DNA from: JBBECJ01 sp963763325
GTDB taxonomy: Bacteria; Chloroflexota; Chloroflexia; Thermomicrobiales; CFX8
Assembly (NCBI GenBank): GCA_963763325.1
Contig: CAVXOL010000024.1
Coordinates: 496,001 to 560,000 of the forward strand
Length of the DNA: 64,000 nt
Direction of reading: 5' to 3'
Shown: in pieces, positions 38,603-47,472 of the stretch
Numbering within the stretch: the first letter of the stretch is position 1
How the letters are laid out: each line of letters opens with the position of its first letter
The notes under the pieces: generated by a model
What the model was told of the DNA's origin: nothing
Database searches by the model: none
Seen by the model: the letters and a program-made list of their open reading frames with translations, nothing else
Translations under genes and position numbers: made by a program

Positions 38603-40669
38603 GTGTCAGATGTAGGACTGGCTCTTACCGCTGCGCTCGTGGCATCGGCGGCAGCGATCCTGTTCGGCCTGTTCCTGGCGCGCTCCGTCCTCAGCCGTCC
38701 GGCTGGGAACGAGCGTATGCAGGACATCGCGCGCGCCATTCAGGAGGGCGCGGAAGCCTACATGAAGCGGCAGTACACGGTCGTCGCGATTGTCGCGGTC
38801 GTGATCGCTGTCCTGCTCGCCGTTGCGCTCAACGTTGAGACAGCGATCGGCTTTCTCGTCGGCGCCACGGCATCGGCTGCGGCCGGCTTCATCGGTATGA
38901 GCGTGGCCGTTCGTGCCAATGTCCGCACGGCCGAGGCGGGACGAACTGGCCTCGGTCCGGCGCTGACGACCGCCTTCCAGGGTGGCACCGTCACCGGTAT
39001 GTTCGTCGTCGGTCTCGGACTCGGATCGGTGGCGGGCTTTTACGCCATCACCGAAAATGTCAACTCGTTGATTGGTCTTGGCTTCGGCGGCTCACTGATC
39101 TCGGTCTTTGCTCGAATCGGCGGTGGTATCTACACGAAGGCCGCTGATGTTGGAGCCGATCTGGTCGGCAAGGTCGAGGCCGGAATCCCGGAAGACGACC
39201 CGCGAAACCCGGCAGTCATCGCTGACAACGTCGGCGACAATGTCGGCGACTGCGCTGGGATGGCCGCCGACCTGTTCGAGACGTATGCCGTCACCGCCAT
39301 CGCGGCGATGTTGCTCGGGCATTTGGTTTTCCCCGATAACGAGAAGGCGATTGTCTTCCCGCTCGTGCTCGGCGCCGTCTCGATCATTGCATCGATCATC
39401 GGCACCTTTCTGGTCCGGACTGGCGCGAACGGCTCGATCATGGGCGCGCTTTATAAGGGGCTTTTTGGCGCAGCCGCCCTGTCGGTCGTCGCGTTCTTCC
39501 CGGTCACGCAATGGCTCATGGACGACAACGGCGTCATCACCGACGCGGATGCCTCACTGTTCGGCGTCACGTTCAGTATGGACCCGACGCTGAAGTTGTT
39601 CATCTGCGCGCTGCTCGGCATCGTCGTCACGATGGCGATCGTCTTCATCACCGAGTACTTCACGTCGACCAGCTTCAAGCCGGTCCGGAACATCGCGAAG
39701 GCGTCTGAGACAGGCCACGGCACGAACATCATCTCCGGGCTGGCCGTCTCGATGCAATCGACGGCACCGGTTATCGGTGTTATCGCGCTGGCGATCTACA
39801 TCGCCTACAACCTGGCGACCGGAACAAACCCGGATGCCGCACTGTATGGCATTGCTGTCGCGGCGATGGCGATGCTGTCGATGACTGGAATCGTCGTCGC
39901 GATCGACTCGTTTGGCCCGATCACCGACAACGCAGGCGGTATCGCCGAGATGTCGGAAATGCCTGACGAAGTCCGCGCCATTACTGACCCGCTTGATGCA
40001 GTCGGCAACACGACGAAGGCGGTCACGAAGGGCTACGCGATCGGTTCTGCCGGCCTTGCGGCACTGGTCCTGTTCGCGTCGTTCTTCCTTGAACTTGGCG
40101 AGCGGATCCCGTTCGATCTCTCCAACCCGAACGTCATTATCGGCCTGATGATCGGTGGCGCGCTACCGTACTTGTTCGCCTCGCTGCTGATGGAGTCAGT
40201 CGGACGGGCCGGCGGTGCTGTCGTCATCGAGGTTAGACGGCAGTTCAAGGAGAAGCCCGGTATCCTGGCCGGCACCGACCGGCCGGAGTATGGCCGAGCT
40301 GTGGATATCGTCACCCGCCAGGCAATTCGCGAGATGACGGTCCCTGCCTTGTTGCCGGTCGCCGTGCCGATCGTGCTGGCGGTGACACTTGGCAAGGAAG
40401 CAGTCGGTGGATTGCTGATCGGCTCGATCTTGACGGGTCTGTTCGTCGCCGTCTCGATGACGACGGGTGGCGCGGCGTGGGATAACGCGAAGAAGTACAT
40501 CGAAGCTGGTCACCACGGTGGCAAGAACTCGCTGGCCCACCAGGCGTCGGTGACTGGCGACACCGTCGGCGATCCGTACAAGGACACCGCAGGACCAGCT
40601 ATCAACCCAATGATCAAGATCGTCAACATCGTCGCGATTCTGATGGTGTTCATTCTCAACTGGGACTAG
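38603..40669 (+). CDS. hppA: K+-independent proton-translocating membrane pyrophosphatase
   Basis: 688 residues from a GTG at 38603, with AGGGGGA about 9 nt upstream. About 16 membrane segments. The pyrophosphate site is complete: GGGIYTKAADVGADLVGK, the DDPRNPAVIADNVGDNVGDCAGM stretch, and the C-terminal DTVGDPYKDTAGPAINPMIK. Lys in GNTTKAVTKG, where K+-dependent enzymes have Ala, marks the K+-independent type. It couples PPi hydrolysis to H+ export across the membrane. Own promoter and terminator. Confidence 0.97.
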   Translation: MSDVGLALTAALVASAAAILFGLFLARSVLSRPAGNERMQDIARAIQEGAEAYMKRQYTVVAIVAVVIAVLLAVALNVETAIGFLVGATASAAAGFIGMSVAVRANVRTAEAGRTGLGPALTTAFQGGTVTGMFVVGLGLGSVAGFYAITENVNSLIGLGFGGSLISVFARIGGGIYTKAADVGADLVGKVEAGIPEDDPRNPAVIADNVGDNVGDCAGMAADLFETYAVTAIAAMLLGHLVFPDNEKAIVFPLVLGAVSIIASIIGTFLVRTGANGSIMGALYKGLFGAAALSVVAFFPVTQWLMDDNGVITDADASLFGVTFSMDPTLKLFICALLGIVVTMAIVFITEYFTSTSFKPVRNIAKASETGHGTNIISGLAVSMQSTAPVIGVIALAIYIAYNLATGTNPDAALYGIAVAAMAMLSMTGIVVAIDSFGPITDNAGGIAEMSEMPDEVRAITDPLDAVGNTTKAVTKGYAIGSAGLAALVLFASFFLELGERIPFDLSNPNVIIGLMIGGALPYLFASLLMESVGRAGGAVVIEVRRQFKEKPGILAGTDRPEYGRAVDIVTRQAIREMTVPALLPVAVPIVLAVTLGKEAVGGLLIGSILTGLFVAVSMTTGGAAWDNAKKYIEAGHHGGKNSLAHQASVTGDTVGDPYKDTAGPAINPMIKIVNIVAILMVFILNWD

Positions 40670-40693
40670 CGCCACTCCATCGCATGCACACGG

Positions 40694-40722
40694 AACGGGC
40701 CGCGCAACATGCGCGGCCCGTT
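40694..40722 (+). terminator. Terminator of hppA
   Basis: Perfect 12-bp stem AACGGGCCGCGC/GCGCGGCCCGTT with an AACAT loop, followed by ATTCATTC. Confidence 0.85.
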
Positions 40723-40873
40723 ATTCATTCTGCGACATTGCTGAGAGCGAATCGATTCCAGAACCAGCGAGTCGACGTCTGGTGCTGCTCTTATTCACGT
40801 AGGCGACAACACAACCAGAGGCAGGACAGTTACCTGCAATGCCAGTGAGTTATCAACTGAACCTGGGACAGGA

Positions 40874-41569
40874 TCAAGCGTTGGCGTCGTTGCCTTCACG
40901 GGCAACTCGGCGTTCGCGCAGCGCCCGGTACATCGCCGGCTCATCGACCGTTTCCCGGCCAATCGTCCGCCGAAAGATCAGTGAGAAAATGATGGCAGTT
41001 GGTCCCCAGAATAACGCGAACACACTCAGAATCAGCACGAACAAGATGCTCTGATCGACACCAAACCAGGTCAAGGTCGGGATGATCTCTTCAATCTTCG
41101 TCCAATCAACCCCACCTTGCCAGAGCGCTCCGACTACGTCAAACCGCATGCGGAATCCGTTGAGCGTATAGAAGACGACCAGGCCGATTGGACCGACGAT
41201 GATCGGCATGAAGTATCCGCGCGCGTAACGAGCATACAGGTATGAGGCTCCAAGCACGGAGAGTGCGAACAGCGCTATCGTCACAATCCGGACCGCATCG
41301 GACGGCGGTTCGGTTCGGTATAGGTCGCTCTTCCAGCGGTTCTTCTCGTCCACAAGCAGGCCGAGCATCTTCCGCCAGTTGTCAAACACAGTCGTCCAGA
41401 GCAGGAAGAGAACGATCGTGCCAAACGCGAGTCGAGACGTGATGCGAGCCCAGGGTAGATCGTCGTTCCACATCCGCCGCACGACCCAGCGATGCGGGCG
41501 CATCAGGAATCCGCCAATGAGGACTATCGTCAGGAGAATCGCGTAATCGCTGGTCAGGAAATCGATCAT
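40874..41569 (-). CDS. Multi-span membrane protein of unknown function
   Basis: 231 residues from MIDFLTSDYAILLT (ATG 41569). About five to six hydrophobic segments (AILLTIVLIGGFLM; LAFGTIVLFLLWTTVF; IVTIALFALSVLGASYL; FMPIIVGPIGLVVFY; ILFVLILSVFALFWGPTAIIF), and a basic C-terminal tail. No family recognised. Single gene between the hppA terminator and a tRNA promoter. Confidence 0.7.
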   Translation of the reverse strand: MIDFLTSDYAILLTIVLIGGFLMRPHRWVVRRMWNDDLPWARITSRLAFGTIVLFLLWTTVFDNWRKMLGLLVDEKNRWKSDLYRTEPPSDAVRIVTIALFALSVLGASYLYARYARGYFMPIIVGPIGLVVFYTLNGFRMRFDVVGALWQGGVDWTKIEEIIPTLTWFGVDQSILFVLILSVFALFWGPTAIIFSLIFRRTIGRETVDEPAMYRALRERRVAREGNDANA

Positions 41570-41668
41570 GCCTGGGGGGATCGTCCTCTCGCTTGAATGC
41601 GACAACTCATGGTTGGATTCGCGTCTGTCAGTGTACATCTTTTGGAGACCGTTGGTGTCGGTTCAGCC

Positions 41669-41697
41669 TTGACGATGCCAATTGGGCTGAGTACAAT
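41669..41697 (+). promoter_or_regulatory. Promoter of tRNA-Gly
   Basis: TTGACG, 17-bp spacer, TACAAT; 24 nt before the tRNA. Confidence 0.8.
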
Positions 41698-41721
41698 ACG
41701 TGAGGTCAGCACGACTGACAT

Positions 41722-41796
41722 GCGGAAGTGGCTCAGTGGTAGAGCATCTCCTTGCCAAGGAGAAGGTCGCGAGTTCGAATCTCGTCTTCCGCTCCA
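41722..41796 (+). tRNA. tRNA-Gly(GCC)
   Basis: Acceptor GCGGAAG/CTTCCGC, anticodon loop TTGCCAA (GCC), T-loop TTCGAAT, CCA encoded. Confidence 0.96.
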
Positions 41797-41799
41797 GAA

Positions 41800-41825
41800 C
41801 GGCCCCTCACGGGGCCGCTTTTTTA
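41800..41825 (+). terminator. Terminator of tRNA-Gly
   Basis: CGGCCCC/GGGGCCG stem with a short TCAC loop and a CTTTTTTAT tail. Confidence 0.9.
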
Positions 41826-41861
41826 TGTCTGCTATCATGGAGGCAGGCGCCGACCTCACCT

Positions 41862-41945
41862 GCGGAACTGGCGGAATGGCAGACGCTGCGGTCTTAAAAA
41901 CCGTTGGGGAAACCCGTCCGGGTTCGAGTCCCGGGTTCCGCACCA
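41862..41945 (+). tRNA. tRNA-Leu(UAA), integration site of the 5.4-kb element
   Basis: Class II tRNA: acceptor GCGGAAC/GTTCCGC, anticodon loop CTTAAAA (TAA), variable arm GGGGAAACCC, T-loop TTCGAGT, CCA encoded. Its last 16 bases (41929-41944) recur exactly at 47320-47335. Confidence 0.95.
41929..41944 (+). repeat. Left attachment repeat (attL core) in tRNA-Leu
   Basis: TCCCGGGTTCCGCACC, identical to 47320-47335. It covers the T-arm 3' side, the acceptor and two bases of the CCA end. Confidence 0.75.
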
Positions 41946-42021
41946 TCTCGCATGATTTTGGATTGATGAGACAGGGAAACGCAGCGACGGTTGAACTGTC
42001 CAAGGTTGCCGCATGGTCGCA

Positions 42022-42756
42022 TCACGCGTCGAGAAGCTTCGCCAGCCGGTCGGCCGCGTCGCGCTGCATCGTCTCGGTGACGTGCGAATAGCGGTTCAGC
42101 GTCATTGACACATCTGAGTGTCCGAGCCGTTCCTGCACGATACGCGGATGCTCACCATTCGCCAGCATCAGCGTCGCGGCGGTGTGTCTGAGGTCGTGCA
42201 GCCGGATCACCGGCAACTGCTCATCCTTCGGTCGTGCGGCGTTCAGACGCCGCACGAGACGGGGGAAGGCATGCGTCACGTTGTTTGAGTGCAGGACGGT
42301 TCCGTCGCCGCGCTCGAAGATCAGGTCGTTGTCCTGCCACGCTGCGGCGAGCGTGAGACGACGTTCAAGTTGCTTGACGCGATGCGCTCGAAGCGCACGC
42401 GACGACAGCAGGAGGGATCGCAACGGAGCGCTTGCCGGAGGCTGACTTCGGCTCTCCGAAGATCAAGCCATCCTCGCCACGAGTCAGTGTGCGGCGGACA
42501 CTGATACGCCGCGCTCAAAGTCCACATCGGCCCAACGAAGCGCGAGCATCTCGCCCCGCCGCATGCCGGTATAGAGCGCGAGCTGCCAAAACGCGGCGAG
42601 TTCATCATCAGCCGTGAATGCCAGAAACGCCTTCGCCTGTTCGGCAGTCCAGGTCTGCATCTCCGGTGTTGCGCGGCGCGGGGTTCTGTCTGAGATTGCA
42701 TCAAGGTTGCATACTGCCCGATACGGCGCGGAACCGGCATCAGACGGCGACAGCAC
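42022..42756 (-). pseudogene. Tyrosine recombinase/integrase, N-terminally truncated and frameshifted
   Basis: Catalytic domain recognisable across three pieces: first Arg in ALYTGMRRGEMLALRW (42484-42756), then DGLIFGEPKSASGKRSV in another frame, then the C-terminal LHDLRHTAATLMLANG (His-x-x-Arg), LGHSDVSMT and the nucleophile Tyr in LNRYSHV (42022-42423). Frame changes lie near 42490 and 42395. The arm- and core-binding N-terminal domains are missing upstream of 42756. It reads towards tRNA-Leu(UAA), 80 nt away. Confidence 0.85.
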
Positions 42757-43129
42757 AAACCCATCGGAGGCGCATACGTACGCATCTGCCGACAGTAAAC
42801 AACACGCGCCAGAACATGCGTTCCGAGATTCGTGATTCTCGCGATGCGAAGGTTACCAGAGGCCTTTGCAAATTGTATTGGAGGTTGACAGGCAACGCCA
42901 CGCGACGGCTGCCTAGGTGCCAGCCTGAGGCAGGTGTGGTATCTCGATGGCTGCATCGACCACCGAGTTGTGAGACATCACGCGTGGTGTCTGCAGGCAG
43001 CCGTGTCCAGGCGAACGTCTCGACAAACAGCGGACTAATCTCTCTGGTGAGCCGCGGCATCGTCGTGGTAGCCTCATCAGTTGAGATACCGTCGCCCGAT
43101 TGTTGTTGAGCACGAGGTTCGTTATATTA
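42757..43129. other. Gap between integrase remnant and the c-di-GMP gene
   Basis: About 370 nt with no supportable gene. It contains an imperfect palindrome GCATACGTACGCATC near 42773. A 14-base word CGATACGGCGCGGA, just inside the integrase end at 42719-42732, recurs at 47281-47294 near the right end. Confidence 0.45.
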
Positions 43130-46100
43130 ATGGAGTACGCCCTCACCAGTCTGGCAGCGCTGCCTCCGATCAAGACAACCGGCGACATACTCGAGAGCAT
43201 CAGCGACGCGCTCTATGTGCTGGATCGCCGCTGGCGCTTCACGTACCTCAACCAGCGCGCCTGTACCATTCTGCAGCATGCTGCCGACGACTTGCTCGGC
43301 CACAACGTGTGGGACGAGTTTCCAGATGTCGTCGGCTCAGTCTTTGACACCGAGTTCCACCGCGCGATGGCGGATGGCGTTGCGGTGACCTTTGAGGTCG
43401 ACTATCGCCGACTCGGTGGCTGGTTCGAGCTTCGCGTCCATCCCTCGTCTGAGGGTCTCACGGTCTTCTTCCAGGACATCAACGCCCGCAAGGACCGCGA
43501 ACGAGAGATGGCCGCAGCCGAAGCCCGCTATCGCTCGCTGGTGGAACAGGTGCCGGCGGTCATCTATACCGAGATGCACGAGTCCCATGTCCAGTATGTC
43601 AGCCCGCAGATCGAGCATTTGACCGGCTACACCGCCGAAGAGTGGCTCGCCCAACCGGACCTGTGGCTCGAGATCACGCATCCCGACGATCGAGCACGCG
43701 TCCTGGCCGAGGTTGCCGCGCACCGATGCGACGGGCGCGCCGTATCGTATCGAGTATCGGTACATTACCCGCGACGGTCGAGTGATCTGGATCCGCAACG
43801 AGGCTGACCTCGTTCGTGATGTACATGGGGAGCCGCTATTCTGGCAAGGTGTCATCACGGACATTACCGACGCCAAGCGCGCTGAACGGGCGACCGCCGA
43901 GCTGGCGGCAATCATCGCGTCATCGACCGATGCGATCATCGTCGCTGACCGGAAAGGCGTGCTGACGGCGTGGAACCAGGGCGCGGAAGCGCTGTATGGC
44001 TACACCGCCGCGGAGGCAGTCGGGCAGCCTGCGAGCATGGTCGCGCCCGCCGATCGGCGCGCGGCGTTTGAAAAGGCGCGCGCTGCCATCCTAGCCGGAG
44101 GCGCCAGCGTGCATATCGAGAGCGTCCACCAGCGCCAGGACGGCGCGCTGGTCGATGTGGCGCTCACGATCTCCGTCATTCGTGACGCGGCGGGTGACGT
44201 CATCGGGACAGCCGCCATCGGTCACGCCATCACCGCGCGCAAGGCTGCCGAGGCGCGGCAACAACTGCTAACCAGCATCAGTGACGTGCTGGGAGCGTCG
44301 CTCGACGTTGAGCGAACGCTGCAGCAGGTCGCGCAGCAGATCGTTCCACGTCATGGCGGACTGGTGTACGATCAGTTTGTTGGACCGAGATGGCGTCCTG
44401 ACACGCAGTGCCGTTGTCCACGCGGATCCTGCCAAGGCGGCGCTGGCGGAGGAACTTCGGCAGCATCCGTTCGATCCCGACGCCACCTACGGAATGCCAC
44501 TGACCGTGCGCAGCGGGAGATCGTTGCTCGAGTCCGACCTCACGGAGGCGGCCTGGGCGAGCCCGATGTCCGCAGACTATGTCCGCGTCCAGCGTGCCCT
44601 CGGCATGACATCGCTCATCAACGTGCCGCTGATCGCACGCGGCAAGATTCTCGGCGGCATCGGCTTCGTGTCCGGCGACTCAGGGCGACGGTACACGACG
44701 GACGACCTGGTCTTGGCCGAGGAGATCGCCCGCCGAGCAGCGATCGCGATCGACAATGCGCAGTTGTATCGTTCGACCCAAGTTGCCGAAGCGGAGTACC
44801 GGACGCTCGTCGAGCAGATGCCGGCGGTGCTGTACCGCATCCCGTTGGACGGGAGTACCACAGATTTGTATGTCAGCCCCCAGATCGAGCAACTGATCGA
44901 CTACACGGTCGACGACTGGCGCTCGTCGGAGACGTTCCGGCACGAGAATATTCATCCTGCTGATCGCCCGCACTACATGGCTGAGGTAGCGCGCACGGAT
45001 CAAACGCATGAGGTCTTCGACCTCGAGTATCGCTATCTCAGCAAGACCGGTGAGCCGGTCTGGGTCCGCAATCTCGCGCACGTGATCGTCGACGACGCGG
45101 GCAACCCGGCCGCCTGGCAGGGATTCATCACCAGCATTGACCGGCAGAAGCGTGCCGAAATGGCGCTACGCGAGAGTGAGCAGCGCTTCCGCCGGATGTT
45201 CGACGATGCCGCCATCGGTATGGCCGTGCTCGGGCTTGACGGGCGGATTCAGGAGATCAATCCCGCCCTGTGTGCGATGGCAGGCTATCGCACACAGGAC
45301 CTTATCGGCAGGTCAAGCCTCGAGTTGGTCCACCCTGACGACCGCCATATCACCCCACCGTATCTCCAGCAGTTGTTGCAGGGCGCGATCCCATCGTTTG
45401 CGATCGAGGAACGGCTGCTGCACGGCGATGGCAGTTGGCTGTGGTGTCTGGTCCATATCGCGGCGGTGCACGACGACGCTGGCCGTCCGCTCTATACGCT
45501 GGCGCATATCCAGGACATCAGCACGCGCAAAGAGCTTGAGTCCCAGCTCCGGCACCAGGCGCTGCACGACGCCCTGACGGGGCTGCCGAATCGGGCGCTC
45601 CTGCTCGATCGACTCAATCAGGAAGTGGCGCGCGCCCGGCGTGGCGGACCGCCACCAGCCATCCTGTTCGTTGACCTGGACAACTTCAAGGTCATCAACG
45701 ACAGTCTGGGCCACGCGGCCGGCGATGTGCTGCTGGTCGCAGTCGCTCGGCGGCTGCGTGAGTTGGTACGTGAGATCGACACGGTCGCGCGCTTCGGCGG
45801 CGATGAGTTCGTGATCGTCCTCGGTGCGCCGGTCGATGCTGCGGGTGCCATCGACGTCGCGCACCGCATCAACGCGGCGATGACGCAGCCGTTTCGCATC
45901 CAGGGGCGATCGATCTCCGTCACGACGTCGATCGGGATCGCGACGGGACTGGATGCACAGATCGACCGCAACGATCTCCTGCGACATGCCGACATCGCAC
46001 TCTATCGTGCCAAGGCGCGCGGCAAGAACACGTTTGAACTGTTCGACGACAGCATGCATGCGGCCGCGATCCGCCGGCTCGAGCTCGAATCGGAGTTGCG

Positions 46101-46851
46101 TGAGGCATTGGTCCGCAGCGAGTTCGCGCTGCACTACCAACCGAAGATCGCCTTGCAGAGCGGCGCGATCGTCGGTGCGGAAGCGCTGGTCCGCTGGCTG
46201 CATCCGACGCGCGGGATGATCTCGCCGATGGAGTTCATTCCGATCGCGGAAGAGACGGGCCTGATCCTAGCGCTCGGTGCCTGGATCGTCCGGGAGGCAT
46301 GCGGGCATGGCGCCGAGTACCTTCGACACTACCGGGGCCACGAGCCGTTCACGATCAGCATCAACCTGTCAGGGCGCCAGTTTGCACAGCCCGATATGGT
46401 CGAACTACTCAGCGCGGTCCTCCAGGAGACGGGCCTACCGCCTGCGAATCTGACAATCGAAATTACCGAGTCGGTGGCGATGGGTGACGCGGAGACGACC
46501 ATCGCACGACTCCAGCAGCTCAAGGGACTGGGGGTCAACCTCTCGGTCGACGATTTCGGGACCGGCTATTCGTCGCTGGCCTATTTGCAGCGCTTCCCGG
46601 TGGATGTCCTCAAGATCGACCGCTCGTTCATCGCACAACTCGGTGAGGCAGCGGCAGCGACGGCGATTGTGACGGCGATGATCAGCCTGGCGCACACGCT
46701 TGGACTTCGGGTCGTTGCCGAAGGAGTCGAGACGCTTCAGCAACTCCAGGTGCTGCGCAACCTGGGCTGCGATCGGGCGCAGGGATACTACTTCTCCAAG
46801 CCAATCCCTTCGGCGGCGTTCGCGGCCCTGCTCGACAGCGACGAATCGTAG
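43130..46851 (+). CDS. Multi-PAS/GAF diguanylate cyclase-phosphodiesterase (GGDEF-EAL), two frameshifts
   Basis: About 1240 residues when joined. Three N-terminal PAS domains, a GAF domain (about 385-540), two further PAS domains, GGDEF (about 800-960) and EAL (about 970-1225). Catalytic motifs are intact: ARFGGDEF with an upstream REID inhibitory I-site, EALVRW, NLSGRQF, EITES, DDFGTGYSS and the EGVET Glu. It should make and/or break c-di-GMP in response to ligands bound by PAS/GAF. No transmembrane segment is apparent. Frame changes lie at about 43731 (PAS2) and 44355 (GAF). The clean 2.5-kb 3' frame could still be translated from an internal start. Cargo of the tRNA-Leu element. Confidence 0.85.
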
Positions 46852-47319
46852 GACCTCACAACCGACTCGACACGTCGGAATCCCGACTCAATCACGGTAT
46901 GCGAGGCCGACGGCGCCTGATGAATGTACTGCATCGAGACTCGCGTCCCTGCCGGCGGTGAAAGGTAATCGTCCCAGACTGGTCACCGTATTCGCGTGTA
47001 CCAGGAAAGGCAGCCGAACGGCAAATGCACCGTTCAAACTCAATTAGACTTCGCGTTGACCACGAATCGTGTTGTGCTGGTTCGAAGCCAGTCGCGAAGT
47101 AGACCTTCCATGCGCTCGGCTCCCTATCAGCCGCCGCCATGCCCCGGCCGTGTCAGCGGCGCGGGGTCTCGCTTGCTAACCAACTGCAAACGCACGGAGC
47201 GTCAGTCTGCGGATTGCGCGATACCGAGTAGCAGATTCGCCTGCACGAGAACACGTACGTACGTATGCATCGGCATTATACGATACGGCGCGGACCCGTC
47301 CGAAACAGATGTTCTAGGA
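46852..47319. other. Non-coding right end of the integrated element
   Basis: About 470 nt between the GGDEF-EAL stop and the right repeat. Open frames here are short and uninformative. It contains a tRNA-like acceptor/T-arm fold (47049-47100) and alternating ACGT repeats near 47260. Confidence 0.45.
47049..47100 (+). ncRNA. tRNA-like minihelix (acceptor plus T-arm only)
   Basis: CTTCGCG (47049-47055) pairs perfectly with CGCGAAG (47093-47099). Between them, GCTGG/CCAGT forms a 5-bp T-stem with loop TTCGAAG. Only 20 nt replace the D and anticodon arms, so it is not a full tRNA. It may be a relic or an integration decoy. Confidence 0.35.
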
Positions 47320-47335
47320 TCCCGGGTTCCGCACC
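47320..47335 (+). repeat. Right attachment repeat (attR core)
   Basis: TCCCGGGTTCCGCACC, identical to the end of tRNA-Leu(UAA) at 41929-41944. Confidence 0.75.
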
Positions 47336-47472
47336 GAAGCGACACACGTTCCTCATCCATCATGATCGATCATCCTGACCCTCGAGCTGCTCTCGCGAAC
47401 CTGACCGAAGGTGCCGCGCGGCCTGGAATTGGATCCGCAACGGACCAGATACCAGCACGTGGGATGTGGCGT

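Larger units (their letters stand above)
41929..47335. mobile_element. Small integrated element at tRNA-Leu(UAA), about 5.4 kb
   Basis: Bounded by a perfect 16-bp direct repeat of the tRNA 3' end. The first gene inside, next to the tRNA, is a tyrosine integrase pointing at the tRNA, the classical layout of a site-specific genomic island. The only other large gene is a PAS-GAF-GGDEF-EAL protein. Both genes carry frameshifts and the integrase lacks its N-terminus, so the element looks immobile. No replication, conjugation or phage structural genes are seen. Confidence 0.75.
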
